This document shows, piece by piece, positions 13,358-25,780 of a stretch of DNA of 64,000 nucleotides. The first letter of the stretch is position 1; the number at the start of each line of letters is the position of its first letter. Source of the DNA: Theobroma cacao (lineage: Eukaryota; Streptophyta; Magnoliopsida; Malvales; Malvaceae); assembly GCF_000208745.1 (NCBI RefSeq), contig NC_030852.1, forward strand, positions 30,954,969 to 31,018,968. The letters run 5' to 3'. The notes beneath the pieces were generated by a model that had not been told where the DNA came from, ran no database searches, and saw only the letters and a program-made list of their open reading frames with translations. A program made the translations under genes and the position numbers.

Positions 13358-13561
13358 ATGTTATTAATGGAGATATATCTCCCAAGATTTTTGTTAATAA
13401 TAATTCTCTTGCTGAACTCTATATTTCAGATCCGAGCAAAGCAACAGTTTTACGAGCCTGCAACAGTTCAAGTAAAAATTGAAAACCTTAAATTAGTCCA
13501 ATATCGAGTCAGAGCACAAAACACAGGCTTTCTTGAACTCAAATCAACCTCCAATAATTAA
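13358..13561 (+). CDS. Possible small secreted peptide, unrecognised
   Basis: A 67-codon frame from ATG 13358. Residues about 8-25 are strongly hydrophobic (LPRFLLIIILLLNS) followed by IRAKQQ, which looks like a signal peptide with a cleavage site. The mature part would be about 40 polar residues ending in ELKSTSNN. I do not recognise a known plant peptide-hormone motif (CLE, IDA, CEP, PSY, PIP). It could be a real peptide gene, the first exon of a larger gene, or chance in AT-rich DNA. A TA/TG microsatellite lies downstream at 13715-13751. Confidence 0.22.
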   Translation: MLLMEIYLPRFLLIIILLLNSIFQIRAKQQFYEPATVQVKIENLKLVQYRVRAQNTGFLELKSTSNN

Positions 13562-13713
13562 ATAATTGATTGATCCAAGTAGTAATTTTTGTCTTGTTAA
13601 CAAGCTAGATACTATTCCGAAAAATACATTGCTAACTTTTCTCACCGCTTGTGCGAAAATTCAATGTTCTCATCAAAGTTTTGATGATTTCCAATTCTTA
13701 ACCAAGTTTTTGT

Positions 13714-13750
<37 letters not shown>

Positions 13751-14359
13751 TTCTTTTGTACAACATATTCGAAGGAGTGAAGGTTTTGTGTGAAGAAATT
13801 TCCTGAATTGGTTAGGGCTGACTACCTACTTTGACAGTGGCGTTGTTCTAAAGAACCAGTGCACTCCTTTTTTTTTTTTTTTGCACAAAACGGGCTGCAG
13901 AGTGGTTTACTGTTGGCTAACTTAGAAATTTTGGTAGATTAACGGATTAAATCTGGGTTTTGTCCACACGCCTTGTGCTCGTGTAGGTTGGTGAAAGAAA
14001 CAACCTAACAATTGCTAGCTGTAAGATTTTAGCTAATCAGAGAGCATCCCCTTCATTTCCTTTTCTTTTTTTTGCTGTTAGAAATTATAAGATTATTCCT
14101 AGTTTTTCATTGATTATTACAAGCTTTTGCCAAAAATTTCTTTGGACATTAATTCAAGTCTTCTTCACCATAGTTATTATGGGTACTCATACTGGTTGTT
14201 GACAGTAATTAACCCTGGTTGTTGAGTACTAAATTTGTGGTTTATAGTGGGAATTAATTGAACAGGTAAACGGGCTATAAAGAAATACATCTATCCTCAG
14301 AAGTCAAGGATTTATATTTGTGTAATAATAGATGCATTCCCAAAAGAAAAGACGAAGGC
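13562..14359. other. Intergenic DNA with TA/TG microsatellite
   Basis: Contains a compound (AT)n(GT)n repeat at about 13715-13751 and a T-rich run near 13868. I see no gene or structured RNA. Confidence 0.5.
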
Positions 14360-15139
14360 CCAACCAACTAGCTAGCTTGGGTTCCAGAGGCCCATTATTA
14401 CAAAAAAATTTTAAATTGAAAATTGAGTCTAAGCCAGAAGTGGCACAGATAGGCCCATCTTGGACCAAAAGGGTAGAAAGCGAAATTGAAAATTAATTAT
14501 ATCAACTAGTAGTTGAATTTGATGAGCTTAAACTTATTTAACTAGCCTGAACTAGAACTGATTAATATCAATTCCCTTACACCCTTTTTAGTTGGTCTCT
14601 TCCATATGCCAACTATTCCGTAGTTGAAAACACTAAAGAGATGGAATTGAAAGCTGGTAAAAGCAGGCAGGAGAAAAAAAAACGAATGGCATCAGTATCC
14701 CTCATCTCTGCTGGATTGTCACATGCCAAAATGGGTTGAGAGATGATCAAGTGCTCTAAATCACACAATAAAAGATGGAAGGAATGACTGTTGATAACAA
14801 TAAAGATAGCATGCATGGTAGGATAATCAGAAAGTCTACCTTCGATATGCAACCTAAACCCTAGCAATGCAATATATGCGTTGAGCTACAGAAAATCAAA
14901 TGCGAACAAGATGCCTCTTTCTACCAACACCCTTTCCATTATTTGTTAAAGCAATAATAGTAGAAGAGAGACTTTGACAGATTAAGACCTCTTAATCAAT
15001 ATAAACTATAAAAACGCTCAGAGAAATTCTGTGGTACTAATCAATCTAGATTGGAAACGTATCCTACTGCCTAGCGCACTGTCTCATTCTTTACATAAGC
15101 TAGTGCAAAAGTAAAATATTGTCAAAGTTTGATCCTGTC

Positions 15140-16547
15140 TACAAAAGTAAAACATAAGCAGTGTTGCCCGCGCGTTGCTATGATTTTTTAAAATATTTAT
15201 ATAATAAAAAATAAAATATCGGTGGATTTTTTAAAAGGAAATATTAATGGTGGAGTTAGCCATAAATAATGGATGTTTTGTTAACTATTTTTAAGCAAAT
15301 ATCGTTGTATAATGAAATTTAGAGTTAATATAAAATGTCATATAAATAAATAAATTGTTTCTAAAATAAAAACATATAGATAAATTGATTGTTGTCATTG
15401 GACTACTACTATTAGTTTTCGTATGTTACATAAAAAATACGAAATATTATTATCAATTTGGCATTGCATCATTTAAATTGTTAAATATTATTCATGGTAC
15501 TTTCTAAAATCAAATAATAGTAATTATGGTCTATACTTTTGAAATTCAATTGTCCAAACTTATAATGTAGTTAAAATCATTTATGTATATATAGTATACA
15601 CTGCATAATGATTGAATCAAATTATTAGGTATACTCTAATGTTTACACTGTCTGTTCTAGGTACGTTAATATCACATTATTTAGCGTCATGAGATGATAT
15701 TGATATTTGATATAATTTTTTTTAACAAATTGAGCTATAAAGGACATAAAAAAAAAAGAAAAGAAAAAAGACATTGCCATGGGAAAATTTTGCTTTATTG
15801 AATAATTATAATTTTGTGTCAATAAAAGAATAAAATATTTGCACCAATTAACCGATTTGTTTCCAGGACAGGGCATTCAGTCTGGCCCATAAAGAAGTAA
15901 CTCCCTCATTCGGAAAGGCGTGAATTATTTGGCACAAGAATAAAGAAATAAATAGAGACAACACACCTGCGACAAAAACTTAATTACTCCTATAAAAGTG
16001 AAATTGGGCACGTGCGAATAGTGTCTAATATTCCGTTTTACTAGTGTACATTATTAAGTATGGTAAATTAGGCATTTGTTTTTTTAAGTAAACTTTATGA
16101 TCTCCATCTTTTGTTATATTAATTTTCGTCATAGGTCATTATATTGTTTGTTATTAATTAATATTCTGTAAATATATTTTTTCAATTATAATTTTGTTAA
16201 TAAGTTTTGCTTTCATAGAGAGTTACATTATTAATATTATCCATTAAAATTATCAAAATATTTTTAATTTAAATTAGTAAATCTAATTATTTACGTTTAA
16301 GAGTAATTTTACAATTTTATTAAACAGAACTAATAGTTTAATGTCTTCTGAGAACAAAAAATATGCACAGGATACTAATTGATAAAAATGATATTTCTAA
16401 AATATTATTGAAAAAAAACTATAAATATAATGTAAAAATTTAAAATTACAAAAATGTAAATAGATTTATTTTTTAAAAAAATATAAAATAGATATTTAAA
16501 GTTAAAATTAATCAGCAATATTTAATAATTAAAAATGCTTATTTTCA
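15140..16547. other. AT-rich DNA inside copy A, no gene seen
   Basis: Very AT-rich, without blocks I could match to copy B. The short open frames here lack recognisable features. It is probably old inserted DNA, but no terminal repeats could be defined. Confidence 0.4.
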
Positions 16548-16960
16548 AAGATCAAGGGCAGGATAGTGGAGTAAACTAAAAGGCTTGCTGTACTGGCCAG
16601 GTAATTGATCGATTCTACTAATTGTGTACTTTAAGTGTGCATCACAAAAATACCAATATATATTTTATGTTTTAATTGTAATATGCACCGAAATATACTA
16701 AGACCTAAGAACATATATATATCAAATGCTTCATCGCTTCTTGGTGCACACTCCAGGGACATGTCGCAAAGAATATTGATACAAAAAGAGAACAAAACCA
16801 AGACTAATGCATTCACTTAAAAGCAAAAAATGAACAGGAAAGAAGGAAAAGAAGAGTAACAAGGAGTAATGTTACATTTATGTGGCTTCATGATAATCCA
16901 TACAAAGAAAGAAAAACAAAGGACTGCGTCACAAGTCAAAATCCTACAATGAGCTGCTAG

Positions 16961-17461
16961 CTAGTTCAATCTGCATCTCTGAAGGATAGCAGTCTTCAGC
17001 ACCTCCTCGCTTATCAATCCAGTAGGAACTCTGACAACAGCATCTTGACGCCCCAGCTCCTTCACGTTTGATATGCTGGCATGATGAACATGAAGCTCTA
17101 GGTCTCTGAGAGCATCCATCGATCTTGCAGCTGGGTAATTGACATCTGGACATTGAACTCGGATCATGGTTTCTGATCCTACATTCTTGACATCAACTTC
17201 CATTGTCTTGGGCTCATGATTAGGAGATGGGCTTGTACTTTTAAATGTAGTTGTTTTGCTTTGATTATCAATAACATTGATCACATTCAACTTGGTCTTT
17301 TGAGATTTTACTCGGAGTTTAGCCTCCAGTTGATCAACCTTGGATTTGAGCTCCTTGACATAAGCTACTGCATCTGAGAGCAAAGATGCTTTGTCCATCT
17401 TGGACACGTTAGGAACCACAGATCGAAGTGCATAGAAACGATGATTCAGTCTCTCACGGCT
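16961..17461 (-). pseudogene. 5'-truncated bHLH14/MYC-like gene (copy A)
   Basis: The 3' third of a bHLH gene nearly identical in layout to the intact gene at 34566-35987. Similarity starts at codon 309-310 of the intact protein ([13 protein letters not shown]) and runs without frameshift to the shared ending ILQRCRLN and stop. It lacks the bHLH-MYC N-terminal domain and the DNA-contacting His and Glu of the basic region, but keeps helix-loop-helix, coiled coil and C-terminal ACT-like part. Upstream of 17461 the sequence changes abruptly to repeat DNA. The first in-frame ATG is at 17398, which would give 145 residues. Most likely a pseudogene made by loss or replacement of its 5' half. If transcribed, it could give a DNA-binding-deficient HLH dimer partner, which is speculation. 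The uninterrupted frame suggests recent loss or some constraint. Confidence 0.85.
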
Positions 17462-18049
17462 TATTAGGGTGTGATATATATATTTTTAATCAAGTATAAT
17501 TTTGGTAGAAAAAGAATACATACATTTACTTCTACGGTAAATGACAAAGTGCACCGTAATTATTTTTTAAAATTCATGTGATACTAAAATATTTAAAGTC
17601 TTACTTGTGCATAAATATATTAAGAAAAATAAAAAAAATGAAAATGATGAAAAGAAAAAGAATTATATATAAAAAAATATTAGGTTTGAACTTGATAAAA
17701 TTGTTTGCGCGTGGGTGGAATTGAAATTGCTTCCTTCAACCGGTTACGTAGGTCACGCATTGTACCATTGAAATCGTGTGCCTGTCGTCTTGAAAAATTC
17801 AATGGTTTTCCAAAGAGCTATTCGGACCTGCAAAAATATAGAAAGAGAAAAAGAGAGCAGCAGGCAAATTAATTCTAGAATTAAAACAAAAAGCTCAATA
17901 TTTATCAATTTTAACGAACAGCATAAACCAGCCAAAATAAAAGCATGGCATAATAGTTTATGCTTAGAGCAGCAAGTAAAGCTAATTTGGACAATGCTCC
18001 GTGGAGCTCTACAGACTCCTAATTTTATAAAGGTATAATGTTTCGAAAA

Positions 18050-18185
18050 CTCTTAAAATTATTTAATAAAATTTAAATAAGATTTTATTCTCTGTTGCAT
18101 TTAATAAAGTTTATATATTTTTATTTTAAATCAAACAAATTTTAATTATTAATTAATAATTAATTATTATTAGTCAAAATACTCT
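18050..18185. repeat. Repeat related to the fold-back element at 54.3 kb
   Basis: The stretch with AAAATTTAAATAAG, then TTGCATTTAATAAAGTTT and TTTTTATTTTAAATCAAA resembles the left arm of the inverted repeat at 54348-54760. It suggests two members of one dispersed family; only one arm is visible here. Confidence 0.4.
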
Positions 18186-18420
18186 TATTATGCTTTTCAC
18201 AAAAAAAAAAACTCCCTATTCTCTTTATATTCACATTCATTGATGTGACATTAATATAGAAGATGAAAATGTCAAGTTAACTAACAACATTTAGTTATAA
18301 GTGTTTACTTGTTTGAAAATAGAAATATAAGAATTTGAGTTATAAGAGCTTATTTGCTCGAAAATAAAAATATAAAAATTTGATTCAATATAATAAAAAA
18401 TAAAATTTATTTAAAATTTT

Positions 18421-18578
18421 TAAATAATTTATTTTTTTAAAATATACCTTCTACAAATCATTTGAATCATTTTGCAAATGTAAAATGATTGATATTACGA
18501 CTTTAAAAAATGGTTGATTTTACAAATTGTGAAAGCTCTCAATGATTATAATGAGTAGGAGGATTTCTGAAAAAGATA
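18421..18578. repeat. Direct repeat, left copy, flanking the fold-back element
   Basis: About 160 bp that recurs in the same orientation at about 20010-20172. Shared landmarks include TTTTGCAAATGTAAAATGAT, TGATATTACGACTTTAAAAA and TTACAAATTGTGAAAGCTCT. The copies differ at scattered positions. They bracket the inverted-repeat element almost exactly. Confidence 0.85.
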
Positions 18579-18598
18579 TGGTCGAGATATCTATCAAA

Positions 18599-19980
18599 TC
18601 CCTATATTCATGTATTTTGTTCAATTTAGTCTTTATATTCAAAATCGAAATAATTTAATCTCTTAATTCAAAAATTGCTTAAATTTAGTCCTTCTTTCTA
18701 ACGATATCCAATTTTACCGTTAAAGGAGATGACGTTAGCGTTGACATAACACATTTTGCTGACATGGTATGCCACGTGGCATTGATATGATGATATGGCA
18801 ATGCTGACATGTTAGTGACACGTGACAAATCAAAAAAAATTTAAAAAAATTTGTGTCACGTCATAAGGACTAAATTGAATAAAAATATATAGTAAAAGGA
18901 TAAAATTGAACAAAATTGAGATGTTGAGAGACTAAATTAAAAAATATATTTAAAAAATACAAATCTTTAAGTAGATTATAGATATACTTATTAATAAGTC
19001 AAATATTTAAGTGTAAAAGATTTATGACATTAAAAAATATATATAAATATTTTCTTTCTCGATTTTTTGATTCTAGAATATTTATATTACTTTATTTTTT
19101 TTATAAAAATTAAGTTTGAATTCTCTTTCTATATAAAATAATTCAAAAAATTTATATTTAAAGTCAAATTTAGATAAATAACTTCCGTTATGTTGGCATA
19201 AAATAATATAAAAATATTAAGTAAATTTTTTTTATTTATAATAATATAAAATTTTAAAATTTATTTGACTTAATTTTTAACTTGAGCTGAAGTCAAATTG
19301 GCAAAATAGATTGATTTAATTTTTATTTCAATATAATGCAAGTTATTCATCTAAATTTGGCTTTAGATATGAAAATTTTTTTGAATTTTTTTTTATAGAA
19401 GGAGAATTTAAATTTAATTTTTGAAAAGAAGATAAATTAATATACATATTCTAGAATCCAACAATTAAATAAGAAAATATTTATTTATATTTTTTAACAT
19501 CAAAAATCTTTTACACTTAAATATTTGACTATTAATAAGTATATCTATCGTCTACTTAAAGATTTGTATTTTTTTTAAAAAATTCAATTTAGTTTCTCAA
19601 CATCTTAATTATGTTCAATTTAATCCATATATTATATATTTTTATTCAATTTAATCTTTATGACGTGATACAAAATTTTTTTGATCTACTACGTGACACT
19701 AATACGTCAACATGTCAGTGACACGTCAACATTGCCACATCATCATATTAATGCCATGTGACGTTGTCACGTTATCATGTCGGTGTCACATGACATGTCA
19801 CATTATCATGTTGTTGCCACGTTAGTGTCACATCAAAATTGATGTTATTTCTTTTAATAGCAAAATTAGATGTTATTAGGGAAAGAACTAAATTGAAACA
19901 AATCTCAAAATTAAGGAACTAAATTGCTTCAATTTTAAGTATAGAGATTAAATAGAACAAAATGCATAAATATAGAGACC
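18599..19980. mobile_element. 1.38-kb fold-back element (long inverted repeat)
   Basis: The left arm (about 18599-19205) is the imperfect reverse complement of the right arm (about 19335-19980), with a loop of about 130 bp. The ends match as CCCTATATTCATGTATTTTG and the reverse complement of CAAAATGCATAAATATAGAG. Inner matches include AAATCTTTAAGTAGA and AATATTTAAGTGTAAAAGAT. Both arms carry several GACACGT/ACGTCA-type motifs. It has no coding capacity and resembles a fold-back or long-TIR MULE-derived transposon. A transcript through it would form a long double-stranded RNA. Confidence 0.75.
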
Positions 19981-20009
19981 AAATAAATAAATAATTATTT
20001 AAATTTTTT

Positions 20010-20172
20010 AAAATAATTTATTTTTAAAAAAAATAATATACCTTTTACATATCATTGTAATCATTTTGCAAATGTAAAATGATTGATATTACGACTTTAA
20101 AAAATGTTTGATATTACAAATTGTGAAAGCTCTCCATGACTATAATGAGGAGGAGGATTTCTAAAAAAGATG
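20010..20172. repeat. Direct repeat, right copy, flanking the fold-back element
   Basis: Second copy of the 160-bp sequence at 18421-18578, same orientation. It is far too long for an ordinary target-site duplication, so it points to a segmental event or to insertion between pre-existing tandem copies. Confidence 0.85.
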
Positions 20173-20591
20173 TAGTTACATATATATTGGTATAAAACAT
20201 AACAAATTGTTAAAATAAAAAAAAATTGGTCATTTATCCCAATTCATCCTAATTTATTATTCAAATAAAAATTATGACAAATGTATTTGCTGCAACTAGT
20301 GATGGAGGCAAAATGATGGCAGTTGTCATTTCTCAATTTTTTAATTTTTATATGTATAAAATTTCATATATATAAATCATGACCTTTAAATAATGACTTT
20401 TTAACTACCTTTCATGTAAAATTTTAAATTGGTTAATAATTGTAACAATTAATTGATAATTTCAAATCATAAAGCAAAATATTTAATGGTCTGACCCTAA
20501 ACCCGTGCGTGAAGCTTTAAACAATTACAGCAAGGCTGTGGTGATTTTCTTCTTTTATCAAATGTCTACCCGAACGATTGGTTTAAGATTA

Positions 20592-21535
20592 AGGGTCTAT
20601 TTGGTAATTGAAAAATGAAAAACTGAAGGAAAATTTTTTTCTCTGTAAAATATTTTATAAGAGAATTTAATATTTTCTGTTATTTGGATAAATTGTCGAA
20701 AACATTTTTTATTATTTGGATCATTTTATAAAAAATATTTTCTATCATGGTAGAGTTATTAAGGTATTAAAATAATAAATAGGAGTTGATTATAAAACAA
20801 TATTGATATTTGATTTTTGCTAATTTAGAATCAAAATTAAGAATGAAAATGAAAATGGACAAAATCAATAATGATATTTTTAAAAATTTAACCACATATC
20901 TATAATGAAAATAAACTCTAATTTTTAAAAAATCTTCCATCTTATCACTTTTTATTATAACTATAAAGATATAAATATTCATCAATTGTGTAAGATATTC
21001 AAAACCTATTCTTATAAATATGTATTTATTAAATGATGATCTTTGAAATATTTTTATTATAATTATTAGTAAGATTTAAACCTATTATAAATGTGTATTC
21101 ATCAAATAATGATCATTAAAAATATTTTTTATTATAATTATTAGTAAGATTTATTCCATTTATAAATAAAAAATTTAATTGTATTGAATGGTTTCATTAA
21201 AAATATTTTTTTTAATTTTAATTGTGTTGTATAATTTAAATATTAATATTTAAAATTAATTTTTTTAAAGTTAAATATTAATATTTTATTTTTTTAATAT
21301 TTTAAGTTAAATAGTAATATTTATCAAACTTATACTCATAAACTTAGTATAAAAGTGTTTTTGTTGTTCTTTGGAAAATGCCTCACGTCTTTCAAGAACG
21401 TAAAACATTTTTTGTGATTAACTCTATTGACTTATAAAATATTTTATATTTGACATTAATTTTTTGTTTTTTAAATAAGTATAAATTTTAAAAATATTTT
21501 TTTAAAAATATTTTACTATAAAACAAATGAACCCT
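20592..21535. mobile_element. hAT-like non-autonomous element (MITE)
   Basis: The left end AGGGTCTATTTGGTA and the reverse complement of the right end (AGGGTTCATTTGTTT) form a short terminal inverted repeat of the kind seen in hAT-type miniature elements. The interior, about 0.94 kb, is AT-rich and noncoding, with subterminal TAAAATATTTTATA motifs at both ends. The target duplication is not clear. Confidence 0.5.
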
Positions 21536-21714
21536 AATGTAAGGTAAGACGTCATTTTCTAAAAACGATGGATCTCAAATAACTTGTTCTCTTAATAGAA
21601 ACCACTCATCCAATAAATGTCAAGCTGTTCCCTCCAAATTTCTCTATAAGCCAAAATCATTGGTAATTGGGCCTTTTCTTTTCTTTAAGGTGACGTGTTG
21701 GCATTTAGTACTTT

Positions 21715-22440
21715 ATAATGCAATGTAATTACAGGTAATGTGATTGCAAGTAATGTAATTGCAAGCAACGTGATTGCAGATAAAATAATATTACAATGTT
21801 TAGTATACAAACAAAATAATGATTAAAATATAAGGAAGATAACATTGCAGCATTTGGTTTACAAGTATTTTGCTGAAAATGTAATGTTAATTTTCAAAAT
21901 TACCCATATTTATTAAAATATAAGTTTAATATAATTGTATTTTTTATTATTAATTTTTATATAATGTCATCTCTTAAATATAGTTTTAATATCATATATT
22001 TTATTTTTATTTTTATTATAATATTATATATTTTATTTTCATTTTTAATATAATTTTTTATATTATATATTTTATTTTAATTTCTTTTAGCTATATTATA
22101 TAAATTTTAATTTCTTATATTTTATTTTATTTTATTTTTTAATTCTTATATTATATATTTTATTGTAATGTTTTTTATTTTAATTATAACATTACAAAAT
22201 GGTTTTAACAAAGTAATAAAGTTGAAGGATAAAAATATATTTAATAACATTGCAGAGTGCAATGTAACGTAATTGCATTGGTTTTGAATTACAATCACAT
22301 TATATCCCTTGACTATAATATGATTACATTGCAATATGATTGCATTAGTTTTGGATTGTAATCACATTACATCATTTGATTGTAATGTGATTGCATTGTA
22401 ATCTTACATTATTGTGGTATGTTGCAAAACAAACGCTGTA
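21715..22440. repeat. Repeat with clustered GCAATGTAAT/ATTACATTGC motifs
   Basis: Both ends hold clusters of alternating TGTAATTGCA, GTGATTGCA and reverse-complement ATTACATTGCAAT motifs around an AT-rich centre. The motif order is roughly inverted between the ends, so the unit looks like a miniature transposon with subterminal repeats. No coding sequence is seen. Confidence 0.5.
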
Positions 22441-25400
22441 ATATAATTTAATTGGACACATTACAGAGAATGTGCTTCTACTTCTCTCATACCAAATGCT
22501 ACTTAAGTTCATACAGGCATCCTATTAAGCTTTTTGAGCCACTAGGCCGCACCGAGACCGAGGTCTCACCCCTCCACTCATCATTTCCCAATCTAATTAA
22601 TTCACTACTTCTGGTCGTTTTCTGGTCTTCCCTATTTTGTGAACATAAGTTTGTTTTTTTTTTTTTTGGTTTTTCCATAAGAGGGGAGACAGAATTTTAG
22701 AAACGAAGGTTATGAGTTTTAATTTCATCAAGTTACTATCCAATCTTAGATACATTTCTTGATTACTCGATTAATTATCTAAACCATTAATCCTAACTAT
22801 TAATTGATTACCTCACCTTTATATTATTTACAAATCATGTTTTGAAATTTGAAACTTTGAAAGGAAATGTTAATGCGTCGCCAGCTTGCATCAGAAAAGT
22901 TTTCATGCAGGAAAGATGCGTACGATGCTTCAAAGAAAGTTCTATATAAAATCAGTAGCATAGCAAGGTTTAATTTCCAGCTTATTGTTCATGTATCAGA
23001 TTCCTAATGAGTAACTACATTTATACTCAAAAAGGAAAAACCATTAATTAAGTAGATAATACGCATGCTATTGTTACAAGTGATGCATCATTTTCGGGTA
23101 AAACATAAGCAATGAATCCAAAAAGGAGGATCTTAACATGTAATTTCCTCCACTACAAAATCTCATGTAAATCAGTTTATGAAAATTTATAGTATCCTGG
23201 CTGAGTGTTTGAGTTATAGCAGATCGTTCTAATCAAATTTCATCAACATATATCTACGGGTGAAATTTGATTGCAAGAAACGAAACCCACCACCCATGAC
23301 AGGCTCAAACGAGAAGCTGGTACTTATTGTCAGGCTGTCAGCTCATCGCTTCATCTTTTTCAGTGCATTGAGTTTTGATGCTGAGACTCTACCGACCAGT
23401 GCATGGTTTACATGAAACACATGCCTTAGTGAAGACGTTTTTTATTCAAAGAGAAAGAGACGTATGAGTAGACCTGTTTACTGATTGTAGGGTTGGGGAT
23501 ATTGTCAAAGGGTATCTTATTATCAAATACTTTATACAGTACTTTATAATCGAGTTTAAATTTTGATGATATATTTACGATTTGAATTTACTGATAAATA
23601 ATTATTTTTAATATCAAATTTTTATTCTTCATATATTATTTTTTTATTTATAAATTTTTATAATTAATATAATATTTATTAAAATTTATTAATTGTTATA
23701 AACATGATTTATAATTTTTTGTGAATTAATTTTAATTTATTAATTTAATTTTTATTAATAATATACATAAACATTGATTTTATATTTATTCTAATTAAGA
23801 ATTTAAGGAGTACAAGTATTTAATAGATAATGTCTAAGATACTTGGGCTATAAGTTTGGGTAACGATTCAAATATTTAATCGATTATTTATAACATTCAA
23901 ATATCTTATCAAATAATAAGATTCGGATGAAAGTAAATAAAACATAATGAGTACTTTGGTGATTGATATCCTTAAATCGTATCCACTTATTATTAAGTTA
24001 AATTATATATTAAAAAATATTTTATATGAATATCTTAAAATATATATTAAAATTTAAATTTAAATTTAAATTTAATTAAGATATGTTTTTATTAAAATAA
24101 TATGTTTTAATTACACCGAATCTCAATTTTAAGAATTATTTAAAAAACCAGATCTAAATTTAAAAAAAAGATCCATCTAAATGGAATCGAATTCATAAAT
24201 AGAAAAAATAACTCCATAAATAGTTCCATGTTTGAAAACCTTAATATGTATGACAACCGATCTCTTGCACTCTTTTCTTGAAGTTTTGTTTGGTCCACGT
24301 GCATGATAAGACAGGTGCCCATCTGCCAACACGAAAGTATATACATTTTTGGATTGAAAAATAGACCCGTATTAATTAATTCATTAATTAAAATTAATCA
24401 ATCGCATTCTCTCTCTCTTTTTTTTTTCATTAACAAATATTGCAAGGTTGAGAAAGAGATGGTATGTTCTTAATTCGATCTCCCCATTTATTTAATTAGG
24501 TGTTATTTTGAGCTCTTGGGTTTTCACCGATTTATAAAACTTCATTCAGAAACAATTCCAATCTTTACCACAATATGACATTGTCCCATACATTTGTTAT
24601 GATCCATTTACACTCGGACATTTGTTTTGTAGTTACCAAAAATCTACTGACAATAGACTTGAATAATTCATCTCCCTTTCCTTTGCTCTACAATAGAGAA
24701 GGAACTGTGTGCCGTTCTGGCTTTGCATATGAAGGTAGGCAGACTATTTGGCCAAAACAAAAAACTTATGACTTTTCTTTCCAACCGTCCACTTGTGTGG
24801 ACCTCACTATCACATCAAATAATTACGTTAGTGTTAAAATGAAAAAGTGAGTCCAAAGGAGAAATATTTGGTACAATTATTGTACCCCTTGTCCTTTAAC
24901 TGATTCAATCAATTATTGTACTTGACATTCACAACAACTATTATGGCCTAATTTCCAAAACTTGAGGACTACTCTTCAAGGTTCAAGAAATCATCTAATG
25001 TTATATCATAAATATAATTCAAGTGCTGTGTAAAACTATTAAAATTCTTGAACCTTGGAAGCGTGGTTGGAGAGAGGGCACGGGTGTGCTACTGGTTGTT
25101 GTTGACAAATTGTCTCCAATTATATATTACAAGCAATGGATGGATAAAAGGTAGTGACAGTTGTTACTTTTTAATTTTTAATAATTTGATATTTAATTTA
25201 TTATAATTATTTTTAATAATTTTTCATATAAAATTTTAAATTTGTTATTATTATGAGAGAATTATACAAATCTATTGTCAAAAAAATGATACAACTAGTA
25301 AAGAAGCATTATCACAAGGCTTCGAATTGAAACGAATAAACTATTTTTAAACGTACTTAGTCTCGTGTGGACAACCGAAATGTACCGCAAACTCTACGGC

Positions 25401-25780
25401 CAGGAGGAGTTAATTACCTCCCCCATTTTCCTCTTCACCTTATTTGTACCGTTTCATCATTCCACGAAAATAGAATAACATGACATTTGTCGTCATCAAA
25501 ATGGCTGATTAATTTGTGAGCATGACTCATGTACAAGAATCAACTCTATTCTTAGGGAAGCAATTGATAGCGTTGAGTTGGCGACTTAACCCGGTCTGCT
25601 CCCATGCTTCAGTCGTCTGTGACTTCAATTATGGTTCATGAAGATTCACTTAACAAATTAATTAAAGTTCAATTCTATGACTTGTGAGTGTGTTAATTAC
25701 ATGGGTCTGTGAGTGTCATTCGAACAAGAAAAAAAAAAAAAAACTTTGTCTTGCATTGCGGTAATTAGAGAGTAGAGACC

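Larger units (their letters stand above)
17462..22480. mobile_element. Nest of repeats replacing the 5' half of the copy-A bHLH gene
   Basis: This 5-kb stretch has no counterpart in copy B, where the equivalent position holds the bHLH 5' half and promoter. It includes the fold-back element, flanking direct repeats, a hAT-like MITE and a GCAATGTAAT-rich repeat listed separately. The first 600 bp include a stretch (about 17700-17830) of less AT-biased sequence of unknown origin. No transposase is recognisable. Confidence 0.65.
14360..25780. repeat. Copy A of a diverged segmental duplication
   Basis: Several blocks recur in the same order and orientation in 32.1-40.4 kb. They are 14370-14490 with 32090-32215 (both contain AGGCCCATTATTACA); 16548-17461 with 33892-35076; 22490-22995 with about 36360-36815 (both contain AAGGTTATGAGTTTTAA); 23075-23160 with 38240-38320 (GTGATGCATCATTTT); 24220-24340 with 38740-38850; 24575-25140 with 39030-39480; and 25370-25760 with 39790-40440 (CGTCTGTGACTT). 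Identity is clearly below perfect, so the event is old. Copy A is longer because repeats filled 17.46-22.48 kb. Confidence 0.85.

Noticed and set aside
17753..17935. Minus-strand fragment ending RFQWYNA with an acceptor-like sequence before it
   Set aside because: It could be a captured exon, but no family is recognised and it sits in repeat DNA; too short to call.
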